Source: Bacteroidota bacterium (GTDB taxonomy: Bacteria > Bacteroidota > Bacteroidia > Bacteroidales > WCHB1-69). From it: 38,952 nt of DNA. Both the position numbers and the translations under genes were made by a program. The notes beneath the pieces were generated by a model. The model did no database searches. It was given only the letters and a program-made list of their open reading frames with translations, and was not told the origin of the DNA. The stretch lies in contig JAKPTX010000230.1 of assembly GCA_029570835.1 (NCBI GenBank), positions 1-38,952 of the forward strand. The letters are read 5' to 3'. Below, one piece after another: positions 1 through 8,021 of this stretch; the first letter of the stretch is position 1, and every line of letters begins with the position of its first letter.

Positions 1-134
1 AGTTCAGGTTGTATTTCTATAACTTTATCTACAAAAGCATCAATAAAGCGTACTGGATTGTCAGAGGAAACATACTCCTCAATACAAGATGGCATCATGA
101 ATTGATGGCGTGATTTTGGTTGTATATAGCTCAT
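1..134 (-). CDS. IS1182-like transposase, N-terminal 44 residues (partial)
   Basis: An open frame starts at an ATG whose first base is 134 and runs off the left edge. The translation begins MSYIQPKSRHQFMMPSCIEE and continues with DNPVRFIDAFVDK. The pattern of a short lead, a line of the form 'LPPSLEDLIPEDHPVR', then 'DAFVD' is typical of the N-terminal domain of IS1182-family (DDE) transposases. The frame has no stop over the visible 44 codons and a Bacteroidetes -7 box sits 22 bases upstream. Because only the N-terminus is visible, the catalytic DDE residues cannot be checked, and it is unknown whether the copy is intact. Function by family: cut-and-paste transposition of its own element. 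Confidence 0.72.
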   Translation of the reverse strand, partial: MSYIQPKSRHQFMMPSCIEEYVSSDNPVRFIDAFVDKVIEIQPE

Positions 135-155
135 TTTCAAATTGTTATTATACTT

Positions 156-163
156 CAAAAGTA
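156..163 (-). promoter_or_regulatory. -7 box of the transposase promoter
   Basis: The minus strand reads TACTTTTG, an exact match to the Bacteroidetes -7 consensus TAnnTTTG, 21 bases before the transposase ATG. No clear -33 TTTG was assigned. Confidence 0.55.
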
Positions 164-308
164 CAACTTTTTATCCATATATTCAAGAAATTAAAGAGCT
201 TTTGTTAACATTTTTTTGTTAATTTAACAATTTTTAATTTTTACACAGCCTGCCAAAGGAGGGGAACAATCAATATAAACAATGAATATGGCTGTAAAAA
301 TGGTCGTA

Positions 309-330
309 GAGACAGGGCATGCCCTGTCTC
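309..330. repeat. Perfect 22-nt palindrome, REP-like
   Basis: GAGACAGGGCA is followed directly by its reverse complement TGCCCTGTCTC, preceded by GTA. It belongs to the same family as the palindromes at 423-443, 33698-33717 and 33748-33771. No T-run follows on either strand, so a terminator role is not indicated. Confidence 0.8.
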
Positions 331-422
331 CATGATGTTATTATGCAATACATTAAAATTACAACAAATGTTTGATAATCATGAAATTATAAATCAGAAA
401 TTTTTATTAACCGCGATTGTAG

Positions 423-443
423 GGGCAGGGCTTGTCCCTGCCC
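423..443. repeat. REP-like inverted repeat
   Basis: GGGCAGGG and CCCTGCCC (8 bp, perfect) are separated by 5 bases and preceded by GTAG, as in the related palindrome at 309-330. It abuts copy A of the ~70-bp dispersed element. Confidence 0.75.
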
Positions 444-445
444 TT

Positions 446-512
446 TTCCAGAGTGGGGAGTTGAAATAGCAAAAGAGGGGCAAATGTCCTGCCCCCCTTT
501 TATTTTTATTTC
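446..512 (+). repeat. ~70-bp dispersed element, copy A
   Basis: TTCCAGAGTGGGG, then 29 bases, then CCTGCCCCCC followed by a T-rich tail ending TTATTTC. Four further copies (19884-19951, 22813-22872, 33103-33173, 33576-33643) keep the two GC blocks and the 29-30-base spacing. The middle is related but diverged, with an AATA..AAAAGrGG core. Confidence 0.8.
471..501 (-). terminator. Terminator hairpin inside element copy A, downstream of sod
   Basis: AAAAGAGGGGCA pairs with TGCCCCCCTTTT (12 positions, one mismatch) around a 7-base loop. On the minus strand the stem ends in CTTTT, 30 bases after the superoxide dismutase stop. It could also work on the plus strand. Confidence 0.6.
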
Positions 513-530
513 ATAATAATAAAGAAAAAA

Positions 531-1259
531 TTATTTCTTCATTGCGTTGGCGTATCTTTCATTCACTACATTCCAATTGATCATTTTTCTGTAGTTTTGA
601 ACAAAATCAGCTCTTTTGTTTTGGTACATTAAGTAGTAAGCGTGCTCCCATACGTCGATGTTGAAAAGAGGAATTCCTTTCACCTGGGCAATATCCATCA
701 GAGGATTGTCCTGGTTGGGAGTTTGAGTTACTTGCAACTCTCCCTTCTCATCAACAATTAACCAAGCCCAGCCACTGCCGAATTGGGTCATCGCTTTTTG
801 GTTGAATTGCTCGAAGAATTGATCTACCGATCCAAATGCTTTCTCAATCGCTTTCAACAGCTCGGGTGAAGGTGCGCCGGTTTCCTGAGGTGCCAAGGCT
901 TCCCAGAAAAGAACGTGGTTGTAATACCCACCGCCATTGTTTCGAACAGGATTGCCCAGCTCGGAAACGATGCTGAAAATAAACTCTATCGAGGCATTTT
1001 TGTAGGGAGTTTCTCCAATAAATTTCATGAACTGATTATAGTAATTCCTATGGTGTCTGTCATAGTGAATTTCCACAGTTAATGCGTCCATATGAGGCTC
1101 TAATCCATCATAAGCGTAAGGTAGGGGTTGAAAAATATGCTCAACCGGTTGTCCATTGTATTGTTTCATAGTTGTCATTGTTGTTTGGGCATCACTGACA
1201 CCATTTATGGTTGCGAATGAGGTCAGTAATGCAATGGTTAATAAATTATTTGTTTTCAT
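531..1259 (-). CDS. Secreted Mn-type superoxide dismutase
   Basis: Converts superoxide to hydrogen peroxide and oxygen. The 242-residue product carries all four metal ligands of the Fe/Mn family: H65 (EIHYDRHH), H115 (NHVLFW), D202 and H206 (DVWEHAYY). The GGGYYNHVLFW, FGSGWAWL and TPNQDNPLM stretches resemble Mn-type rather than Fe-type enzymes, but metal use cannot be settled from sequence. Residues 1-24 form a signal peptide with a likely cut after VSDA, so the enzyme should act in the periplasm or outside, not in the cytoplasm like most bacterial copies. It follows kbl by 18 bases on the same strand and probably shares its transcript. A hairpin downstream would end that transcript. Confidence 0.93.
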   Translation of the reverse strand: MKTNNLLTIALLTSFATINGVSDAQTTMTTMKQYNGQPVEHIFQPLPYAYDGLEPHMDALTVEIHYDRHHRNYYNQFMKFIGETPYKNASIEFIFSIVSELGNPVRNNGGGYYNHVLFWEALAPQETGAPSPELLKAIEKAFGSVDQFFEQFNQKAMTQFGSGWAWLIVDEKGELQVTQTPNQDNPLMDIAQVKGIPLFNIDVWEHAYYLMYQNKRADFVQNYRKMINWNVVNERYANAMKK

Positions 1260-1277
1260 CGTTTTGTTTTTGTTTGA

Positions 1278-2468
1278 TTAGGAAACAATTCCTAATTTTT
1301 TTCCGACTTTCACGAAAGCCTTGATCGCTTTGTCCAAATGCTCTTGTTTGTGTGCTGCGGAAAGTTGCACTCTGATTCTTGCTTGTCCTTTAGGTACAAC
1401 AGGATAGTAGAATCCGGTAACATAGATGCCCTCTTCTTGCAATAGCGCTGCCATCTCTTGTGATAATTTAGCATCATACAACATCACTGCGCAAATTGCT
1501 GATTGTGTGGGTTTTATATCAAATCCTGCGGCTTGCATTTGAGAAACAAAATACTCGGTATTATAGTGCAATTGATCTTGTAACAAGTTGGATTGCTCCA
1601 TAATGTCAATCATCTTGCTTCCTGCTGCAGCTACCAATGGAGGAATGGAGTTGGAGAACAAGTAAGGTCTGGAACGCTGACGAAGCATATCAATAATCTC
1701 TTTTTTACCGGTTGTAAATCCACCGATAGCACCACCAAAAGCTTTGCCCAATGTTCCGGTGATAATTTCTACCTGTCCTTTTTTATTGTACAATTCAGTT
1801 ACTCCTCTTCCTGTTTTTCCTACAACTCCCGCAGAGTGTGACTCATCCAACATCACCATAGCGTCATATTTCTCTGCTAATTCCATGATTTTATCGAGTG
1901 GAGCTACGTTGCCGTCCATGGAGAATACGCCGTCGGAAACAATTAATCTAAAACGTTGTGCCTGAGCAGCTTGTAATTGTTTTTCAAGATCTTCCATATC
2001 CGCATTGGCGTAACGGTAACGAACTGCTTTACATAAACGAACTCCATCGATAATAGAAGCGTGGTTCAATGAGTCAGAAATCACCGCATCCTGGTCAGTA
2101 AGAAGAGGTTCAAAAAGTCCACCGTTGGCATCAAAACATGCAGCATAGAGAATGGTATCCTCAGTGCCGAAGAAATGAGCGATTTTTTGTTCCAACTCTT
2201 TGTGCAAATCTCCTGTTCCACAGATAAAACGCACGGAAGCCATACCGTAGCCATGGGTTTCCAATGCTTCTTTCGCAGCAGCAATCAACTCAGGACTGTT
2301 AGCCAGACCCAAATAGTTGTTAGCACAGAAGTTGAGCAATTTTGTTCCATCCTCAAGAACAATTTCTGCTCCCTGAGGTGAAGCGATCACTCTTTCATTT
2401 TTATATAATCCCGCTTCTTCGATAGCGGCTAATTCATCTTTTAAAAATTGTTGAAATTTGTCGTACAT
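1278..2468 (-). CDS. kbl: Glycine C-acetyltransferase (2-amino-3-ketobutyrate CoA ligase)
   Basis: PLP enzyme that cleaves 2-amino-3-oxobutyrate with CoA to glycine and acetyl-CoA, the second step of threonine breakdown. The 396 residues match the usual length. Seen directly: the PLP lysine K242 in GTLGKAFGG, D208 and H211 in LDESHSAG, and H136 in LNHAS. The threonine dehydrogenase gene lies 7 bases upstream on the same strand, so substrate and enzyme are made together. The start is supported by an AGGAG that overlaps the upstream stop codon. Close relatives are 8-amino-7-oxononanoate synthase and serine palmitoyltransferase; the neighbour and the high similarity to Kbl favour this call. Confidence 0.95.
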   Translation of the reverse strand: MYDKFQQFLKDELAAIEEAGLYKNERVIASPQGAEIVLEDGTKLLNFCANNYLGLANSPELIAAAKEALETHGYGMASVRFICGTGDLHKELEQKIAHFFGTEDTILYAACFDANGGLFEPLLTDQDAVISDSLNHASIIDGVRLCKAVRYRYANADMEDLEKQLQAAQAQRFRLIVSDGVFSMDGNVAPLDKIMELAEKYDAMVMLDESHSAGVVGKTGRGVTELYNKKGQVEIITGTLGKAFGGAIGGFTTGKKEIIDMLRQRSRPYLFSNSIPPLVAAAGSKMIDIMEQSNLLQDQLHYNTEYFVSQMQAAGFDIKPTQSAICAVMLYDAKLSQEMAALLQEEGIYVTGFYYPVVPKGQARIRVQLSAAHKQEHLDKAIKAFVKVGKKLGIVS

Positions 2469-2472
2469 TTTT

Positions 2473-2477
2473 CTCCT
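2473..2477 (-). promoter_or_regulatory. Shine-Dalgarno site for kbl
   Basis: AGGAG lies 4 bases before the kbl ATG and overlaps the TAG stop of the upstream dehydrogenase gene. Such sites are uncommon in this phylum and suggest coupled translation. Confidence 0.6.
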
Positions 2478-3426
2478 ATTTTAATTTTTTTATTAATACT
2501 TGAATCATATCTTTGGTCATACTTTCGAGGTCATACTTTGGATTCCATCCCCATTCTTTTCTTGCCACGGAGTCATCCAAGCTATTTGGCCACGATTCTG
2601 CAATACTCTGTTTTAGCGGATCAATATCATAAGATATTGTAAAGTCCGGAATATGCTTTTTAATTTCGTTTGCAATAATTTCGGGAGAAACGCTCATACC
2701 GGTAACGTTAAAAGAGTTTCTGTGAATTAAACGATCCGGATCGATCTCCATTAAGTTGATGGCTGCTTCAATCGCGTCCGGCATATAGAGCATATCCATG
2801 TAAGTATCTGATTTTATGGGACATGTAAAGTGCCCATCTTTAATCGCTGCGTAATAGATTTCAACAGCGTAATCGGTTGTTCCTCCGCCGGGTAGAGCCA
2901 CGTTAGAGATGAGTCCGGGATATCTCACGGAACGGGTATCCACTCCAAAGCGTTTGTGGTAGTAATCGCCCAACAATTCGCCGGCAACCTTAGTGATACC
3001 ATAAATGGTTTTGGGTCGCTGAATAGTATCTTGTGGGGTTTTATCGTTGGGGGTTTCGGGACCAAATGCTCCGATGGAACTAGGCGTAAAGAGTGCTGTT
3101 TTAAACTCTCTTGAAAGTTCCAGACAGTTCATCAAAACACCCATTCCTATATTCCATCCCAACAATGGTTTAGCTTCGGCGGTAGCAGACAAAATAGCTA
3201 CCAGATTATAGATTGTGTCAATATTGTATTTTTTGATTACTTCCGCGATCTGATCTGCTTGTGTCGCATCAATTCTACAAGAGGGACCCTCATCAGCCCA
3301 ATCAGTTTTCAAAGGATACTGAATGTCAGAAGCAACAACATGATCATTTCCGTATCTTTTTCTTAATGCGGGTACCAATTCCGATCCTATTTGACCACTC
3401 GAACCTAATACTAAAATATTTTTCAT
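2476..3426 (-). CDS. L-threonine 3-dehydrogenase, short-chain (epimerase-like) type
   Basis: NAD-dependent oxidation of threonine to 2-amino-3-oxobutyrate, the substrate of Kbl. The 316-residue protein starts with a Rossmann motif, GSSGQIG (8-14), and has the extended-SDR catalytic pair Y142 and K146 (YGITK) with serines at PSS (116-118). It resembles the UDP-galactose-epimerase-like threonine dehydrogenases known from Flavobacterium and Trypanosoma, not the zinc enzyme of E. coli. Family similarity alone would allow another sugar-nucleotide epimerase; the tight pairing with kbl is the main argument for the threonine role. A -7 box lies just upstream, so transcription of tdh-kbl-sod probably begins here. 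Confidence 0.88.
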   Translation of the reverse strand: MKNILVLGSSGQIGSELVPALRKRYGNDHVVASDIQYPLKTDWADEGPSCRIDATQADQIAEVIKKYNIDTIYNLVAILSATAEAKPLLGWNIGMGVLMNCLELSREFKTALFTPSSIGAFGPETPNDKTPQDTIQRPKTIYGITKVAGELLGDYYHKRFGVDTRSVRYPGLISNVALPGGGTTDYAVEIYYAAIKDGHFTCPIKSDTYMDMLYMPDAIEAAINLMEIDPDRLIHRNSFNVTGMSVSPEIIANEIKKHIPDFTISYDIDPLKQSIAESWPNSLDDSVARKEWGWNPKYDLESMTKDMIQVLIKKLK

Positions 3427-3449
3427 TAATTACTCTATTTAAAGTTTTG

Positions 3450-3457
3450 CAAATTTA
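3450..3457 (-). promoter_or_regulatory. -7 box for the tdh-kbl-sod transcript
   Basis: The minus strand reads TAAATTTG (TAnnTTTG), 23 bases before the dehydrogenase ATG. Confidence 0.55.
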
Positions 3458-3505
3458 TATATTAAAAATAAAACAAAGCTAACTATTTAGCTAAATAATT
3501 TATAT

Positions 3506-4273
3506 CTATACCATTGAGTCTATCAATGAGACATTTTCTATCAAGATAGTCCTTGACGGAAACTCATTAATCATCGGGAAATCATGAGTCGCTATCAGAA
3601 TCGTTGTGCCTTTTTTATTGATATCGAGGAACAATTTAAAAATATCCTGAGAAGTGATAGGATCCAGGTTCCCGGTAGGTTCATCTGCCAGAATCACCTC
3701 AGGATCATTTAACAATGCCCGGGCAATACATACTCTTTGTTGTTCTCCTCCTGAAAGTTGATGGGGATATTTGAATCCTTTTGTTGACAAATCAACCGAC
3801 TCCAACACATCTTGTATCCGTTGCATCATATCATCCTTTTTTCTCCATCCGGTAGCTCTCAACATTTCCTGTAGATTTTCAGTTACTGTTCTGTCGGACA
3901 GCAACTTATAATCCTGGAATACAACTCCTAATTTTCTTCTCAAATAGGGAACTTCTCTTTTCTTGATTGTTTTCAAATCATATCCCGCTATCCGCGCTAC
4001 TTCACCCTCTGCCCTTTCATCAGCCAGAAGCAGCTTCAGAATAGAGGATTTTCCCGTACCCGACTTCCCGATCAAATAAACCAATTCCCCTTTTCGGACG
4101 GTCATATTCACTTTAGGGAGAATCAACATCTTTCTCTGGTAAATATTCACCTCTTTCAGCAAGATTACAGGCTCTTCCGAGGGCTGTTCCTTTTCCAACA
4201 ATTGAGAAAATTCAGGATGTTCCGGTTGTTCTAATAGTTCATCTCCCGTGGAAATTTCCAAATTATCATTCAT
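3506..4273 (-). CDS. ftsE: Cell-division ABC transporter ATPase FtsE
   Basis: ATPase that, with membrane partner FtsX, controls septal peptidoglycan hydrolases. The 255-residue protein has Walker A GKSGTGKS (69-76), Q-loop Q119, signature LSGGE (172-176), Walker B VILADEP (192-198) and a switch histidine in THD. Residues 1-38 are an acidic, proline-containing extension not needed for the ATPase fold. FtsE assignment rests on overall similarity ([26 protein letters not shown]); the closest alternative is a LolD-type ATPase. ftsX is not beside it. It follows gyrB by 11 bases and is probably co-transcribed with it. Confidence 0.87.
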   Translation of the reverse strand: MNDNLEISTGDELLEQPEHPEFSQLLEKEQPSEEPVILLKEVNIYQRKMLILPKVNMTVRKGELVYLIGKSGTGKSSILKLLLADERAEGEVARIAGYDLKTIKKREVPYLRRKLGVVFQDYKLLSDRTVTENLQEMLRATGWRKKDDMMQRIQDVLESVDLSTKGFKYPHQLSGGEQQRVCIARALLNDPEVILADEPTGNLDPITSQDIFKLFLDINKKGTTILIATHDFPMINEFPSRTILIENVSLIDSMV

Positions 4274-4284
4274 AACAGCATTAT

Positions 4285-6267
4285 TTAAGAATCAATATTA
4301 GCATATTGAGCATTTTGTTCTATAAATTCACGACGTGGAGGCACCTCATCACCCATCAGCATAGAGAATACCCTATCCGCCTCAGTTACGTTGTCAATAG
4401 TAATCTGTCTTAAGGTTCTTCTTTCAGGGTCCATGGTTGTACTCCACAACTGTTCTGCGTTCATCTCTCCCAAACCTTTGTATCTTTGCACATGAAGACC
4501 AGATTCACTTTTTCCACCCTCTGTCAGTTCATTAATCGCTGCATCTCTCTCCTCTTCATTCCACACATATATTTCCTGCTTTCCTTTTTTAATTAAATAT
4601 AATGGGGGGGTTGCGATATAGACATGACCTAACTCAATCAGTTCTTTCATATATCTAAAGAAAAATGTGAGTATCAGAGTGGCAATGTGGCTTCCGTCCA
4701 CGTCAGCATCCGTCATAATAATCACTTTCCCATAGCGTAACTTCTCTAAATTCAATGCTTTAGAATCCTCTTCCGTGCCGATGGTTACTCCCAATGCAGT
4801 ATAGATATTTCTAATCTCTTCGCTATCAAAAATCCGGTGCTGCATTGCTTTTTCCACGTTCAAAATTTTACCTCTCAAGGGTAAAATCGCCTGGTATCGG
4901 CTATCTCTTCCTTGTTTTGCGGTACCTCCCGCAGAATCCCCTTCGACGATATACAATTCACATTCTTCGCTATTTTTAGAAGAGCAATCGGATAGTTTTC
5001 CCGGCAATCCGCTCGAAGTAAAGATATTCTTTCTTTGCACCAGTTCACGTGCTTTCCGGGCAGCATGTCGTGCTGTGGCAGCCAAAACAACTTTGTTGAC
5101 AATCTCCTTGGCATCACGAGGATTTTCTTCCAAAAAGTTCCTCAACATCTCTCCTACCATCTGATCCACAATCCCCATTACTTCAGTATTTCCCAACTTG
5201 GTTTTGGTTTGTCCCTCAAACTGAGGTTCCTGTACTTTCACTGAAATAATTGCTGTTAACCCTTCTCTAAAGTCATCCCCTGAAATCTCAATTTTTGATT
5301 TCTCTAATTTTTCCAACATACCGGAATCATCGGCATACTTCTTCAAAGTCCGGGTTAAAGCACGTCTAAATCCGGCTAAGTGAGTTCCCCCCTCTATTGT
5401 ATTGATATTATTCACATAAGTGTGAATATTTTCAGTAAAGGAGGTATTATATTGCATCACTAATTCTACAGGAACATTGTCTCTTTCTCCTTCCATGTAG
5501 ATTGGTGTGTCCATGATTTTTTCACGTCCTCTATCCAAATATTTGATAAAATCCTTTAATCCTTCTTCCGAATAGAATGAATCTGATACAAAATTCCCTT
5601 TTTCATCCACTTCTCTTTCATCCACAATATCTAGTCTGATTCCTTTATTTAGAAATGCCAGTTCTTTTAATCTTGTAGCCAGGATAGAGTATTTGTATTC
5701 TGTTATAACAAAAATCGTATCATCCGGTTTAAACCAGATTTCCGTACCTCTTTTTTCTGTTGTTCCAATCTCTTTCACCGGATAGAGTGGCGTTCCACGC
5801 TCCAGTTCCTGGATAAAATGCTTGCCTTCTCTATATACTTGTGCTTTAAAGGAGCTCGATAATGCATTAACACATGAAACTCCCACACCATGTAATCCTC
5901 CGGAAACCTTATAGGATTCTTTATTAAATTTTCCACCGGCGTGCAGGACAGTCAGTACTACTTCCAGCGCAGATTTTTGTTCTTTTTCGTGGAAATCCGT
6001 TGGGATACCTCTTCCGTTGTCAATAACGGTAATAGAATTGTCCTTATGAATTATTACCTTTATATAATCGCAATGTCCTGCTAATGCTTCGTCAATTGAG
6101 TTATCCACTACTTCATACACGAGATGATGCAGCCCTCTTTCTCCCACATCACCGATATACATGGCAGGTCTTTTTCTAATCGCTTCCAAGCCTTCCAAGA
6201 CCTGAATATTCTCCGCACTATATAAGTGTTCCTCTTCAAAACCGTTCTCTTTATCACTCATTCTCAT
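4285..6267 (-). CDS. gyrB: DNA gyrase subunit B
   Basis: ATPase subunit of the type II topoisomerase that introduces negative supercoils, partner of GyrA. The 660-residue product has the GHKL ATP site (NSIDEALAG at 56-64, DNGRGIPTD at 83-91, GGLHGVGV at 123-130), a TOPRIM domain with EGDSAGG (about 440) and DADVDGSH (about 518), and the C-terminal RYKGLGEMN motif that contacts GyrA. Length and motif order are complete. ParE is the main paralogue to exclude; the IQVLEGLEAIRKRPAMYIG start and the DADVDGSHI region suit GyrB. A second ATG two codons in could also be the start. It has its own -7 box and is shielded from trxB by a terminator. Confidence 0.95.
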   Translation of the reverse strand: MRMSDKENGFEEEHLYSAENIQVLEGLEAIRKRPAMYIGDVGERGLHHLVYEVVDNSIDEALAGHCDYIKVIIHKDNSITVIDNGRGIPTDFHEKEQKSALEVVLTVLHAGGKFNKESYKVSGGLHGVGVSCVNALSSSFKAQVYREGKHFIQELERGTPLYPVKEIGTTEKRGTEIWFKPDDTIFVITEYKYSILATRLKELAFLNKGIRLDIVDEREVDEKGNFVSDSFYSEEGLKDFIKYLDRGREKIMDTPIYMEGERDNVPVELVMQYNTSFTENIHTYVNNINTIEGGTHLAGFRRALTRTLKKYADDSGMLEKLEKSKIEISGDDFREGLTAIISVKVQEPQFEGQTKTKLGNTEVMGIVDQMVGEMLRNFLEENPRDAKEIVNKVVLAATARHAARKARELVQRKNIFTSSGLPGKLSDCSSKNSEECELYIVEGDSAGGTAKQGRDSRYQAILPLRGKILNVEKAMQHRIFDSEEIRNIYTALGVTIGTEEDSKALNLEKLRYGKVIIMTDADVDGSHIATLILTFFFRYMKELIELGHVYIATPPLYLIKKGKQEIYVWNEEERDAAINELTEGGKSESGLHVQRYKGLGEMNAEQLWSTTMDPERRTLRQITIDNVTEADRVFSMLMGDEVPPRREFIEQNAQYANIDS

Positions 6268-6294
6268 TCTAATATATTTTTAAAAATCAACCTG

Positions 6295-6302
6295 CAAATA
6301 TA
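6295..6302 (-). promoter_or_regulatory. -7 box of the gyrB promoter
   Basis: The minus strand reads TATATTTG (TAnnTTTG), 27 bases before the gyrB ATG and just downstream of the trxB terminator. Confidence 0.6.
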
Positions 6303-6304
6303 CA

Positions 6305-6336
6305 AAAAAAAACGACATCAGAAATGTCGTTTTTTA
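6305..6336 (-). terminator. Intrinsic terminator after trxB
   Basis: ACGACAT pairs with ATGTCGT around a 5-base loop, flanked by A- and T-runs on both sides, 18 bases past the trxB stop. Confidence 0.85.
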
Positions 6337-6354
6337 ATGATTTTATAACAATTT

Positions 6355-7290
6355 TTATTGATTTAAAAATCTTTCAGCTTCGATTGCAGCCTTACATCCC
6401 GAAGCGGCGGCAGTAATCGCTTGTCTATAGATTGGGTCTTGAATATCACCGGCAGCAAACACGCCCGGAACGTTGGTTAATGGGCGAACTCCATCGGTTT
6501 TAATATAACCTTGTGCATCCAATTCCAACTGACCTTTAAAGAGATCACTCATAGGTATAACCCCAATCGCAATAAATACGCCATCCAAATCAACCTTCTT
6601 TTCGCTTTGATCTTTAGTATTAGTCAATAAAAGTCCATTCACTTGCTTAATAAATCCTTTTTGTTCTCCCAATATCTCTTTGGGAACATAATTTAATAGC
6701 AACTCAATATTAGGCATTTGAGTCACTTTATCTTGCATTGCCTGAGAAGCTCTAAACTGATCTCTTCTGTGAACCAAATAAACTTTGGAACATAGCTTAG
6801 CAAGGTAGGATGCTTCTTCCAAAGCGGTATCTCCCCCACCAATCACAGCAACTACTTTATTTTTGAAAAAAGTTCCATCACAAGTTGCGCAAGCTGACAC
6901 GCCAAAACCTCTATAGGTCTTCTCACTCTCTATACCTAACCATCTTGCTGTTGCACCTGTTGCTACAATCACCGTTTCAGCTTCAATTTGGTGATCATAA
7001 TCAACCACACAACGGAAAGGTCTGTTAGAAAAATCCACTTCTGTTATCTCGCCTGATCTGATATCAGCACCTACGTTAAGAGCTTGTTGTTTAATTTGCT
7101 CCATAATAACCGGTCCTTGCTCTCCTTCAGGATAACCCGGAAAATTTTCCACATCAGTAGTAATAGTTAGTTGTCCCCCCGGTTGTGAACCTTCATACAA
7201 TATAGGCTCCAATCCGGATCTGGTTGCATAAATTGCTGCTGTATATCCCGCAACTCCCCCACCTATAATTAAGCATTTTGTTTTTTCCAT
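6355..7290 (-). CDS. trxB: Thioredoxin-disulfide reductase
   Basis: Flavoenzyme that reduces thioredoxin with NADPH in the cytoplasm. The 311-residue product has an N-terminal FAD-binding GGGVAG (10-15), the redox pair C134/C137 in CATC, an NADPH-binding GGGDTA motif near 152 and the C-terminal FAD motif AAGDIQD. Length is normal for the low-molecular-weight bacterial form. It follows the response regulator gene by 39 bases on the same strand and ends in a strong terminator, so it may be the last gene of that operon. Its place behind an RprY-like regulator is interesting because P. gingivalis RprY has been linked to oxidative-stress genes; a functional link here is inference. Confidence 0.95.
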   Translation of the reverse strand: MEKTKCLIIGGGVAGYTAAIYATRSGLEPILYEGSQPGGQLTITTDVENFPGYPEGEQGPVIMEQIKQQALNVGADIRSGEITEVDFSNRPFRCVVDYDHQIEAETVIVATGATARWLGIESEKTYRGFGVSACATCDGTFFKNKVVAVIGGGDTALEEASYLAKLCSKVYLVHRRDQFRASQAMQDKVTQMPNIELLLNYVPKEILGEQKGFIKQVNGLLLTNTKDQSEKKVDLDGVFIAIGVIPMSDLFKGQLELDAQGYIKTDGVRPLTNVPGVFAAGDIQDPIYRQAITAAASGCKAAIEAERFLNQ

Positions 7291-7329
7291 AGATTATAAT
7301 ATTGTTGTTTTTATGATTTGTTCCACAAA

Positions 7330-8016
7330 TTACATCACCAGTTTAAATCCAATACCATGAACATTGATAATTTGCACGGATGGGTCGGGAGCAAACAGCT
7401 TCCTTAGCTTAGTGATGTATACATCCATACTTCTGGCATTGTAGTAGCTATCATCTCCCCATATTTTTTTCAAAGCATACCCACGATCGAGAACATCATT
7501 CTTTTTATTAATTAACATCAATAAAAGTTCCGTTTCTCTGGTTGTTAACTTTTTCTCTTCTCCATTGATGATTAAACTTTGATGGGCCACATTAAATGTT
7601 ATGGAACCCATTTGAATAGGTTGGGTTTCAGCTTCTTCATCACCATAGGTTCTCCTTAACAGTGCTTCTATACGAGCTAAAAGAACCTCCATAGAAAAAG
7701 GTTTTGTGATATAATCATCACCGCCTAACGATAATCCATACACCATATCTTGTGGTAAACTTTTAGCCGTCAAGAAAATAATCGGAACTTTTTTATCCAA
7801 TTTTCTAATCTCTTTAGCTAAAGTAAAACCATCTTTTAATGGCATCATAACGTCGAGGATACAAATATCAATCTCTGAAGTACAAAACAACTCATAAGCT
7901 GATTCACCATTGGTAGCATGTTTCACCTGGTAACCTTTAGCTTCTAAGTATGTTGTCAATACTTTTCCAAGATTCATATCATCTTCGGCCAATAAAACTT
8001 TATTACTTGCACTCAT
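7330..8016 (-). CDS. rprY: OmpR-family response regulator, RprY-like
   Basis: DNA-binding output protein of the two-component pair with the upstream kinase. It has a receiver domain with acidic pocket EDD and phosphorylatable D55 (ILDVMMP), a conserved TAK motif, and a C-terminal winged helix (LTTRETELL, NARSMDVYITKLRK). Its sequence is close to what I recall of Bacteroides RprY, including DGFTLA, DDYITKPFSME and NARSMDVYITKLRK. I chose the ATG five bases after the kinase stop, giving 228 residues. A GTG at 8025 that overlaps the kinase TGA would add three residues. The overlap or near-overlap indicates translational coupling with the kinase. Confidence 0.88.
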   Translation of the reverse strand: MSASNKVLLAEDDMNLGKVLTTYLEAKGYQVKHATNGESAYELFCTSEIDICILDVMMPLKDGFTLAKEIRKLDKKVPIIFLTAKSLPQDMVYGLSLGGDDYITKPFSMEVLLARIEALLRRTYGDEEAETQPIQMGSITFNVAHQSLIINGEEKKLTTRETELLLMLINKKNDVLDRGYALKKIWGDDSYYNARSMDVYITKLRKLFAPDPSVQIINVHGIGFKLVM

Positions 8017-8021
8017 AATTA

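Larger units (their letters stand above)
1..231 (-). mobile_element. One end of an IS1182-like insertion sequence (truncated by window edge)
   Basis: The transposase start, its promoter and an AT-rich upstream stretch lie here. A near-perfect inverted repeat, TTGTTAA-T-TTAACAA (216-230), may mark the region near the element's end. I could not identify the terminal inverted repeat or a target duplication, so the right boundary is a guess. The rest of the element lies outside the window. Confidence 0.45.
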
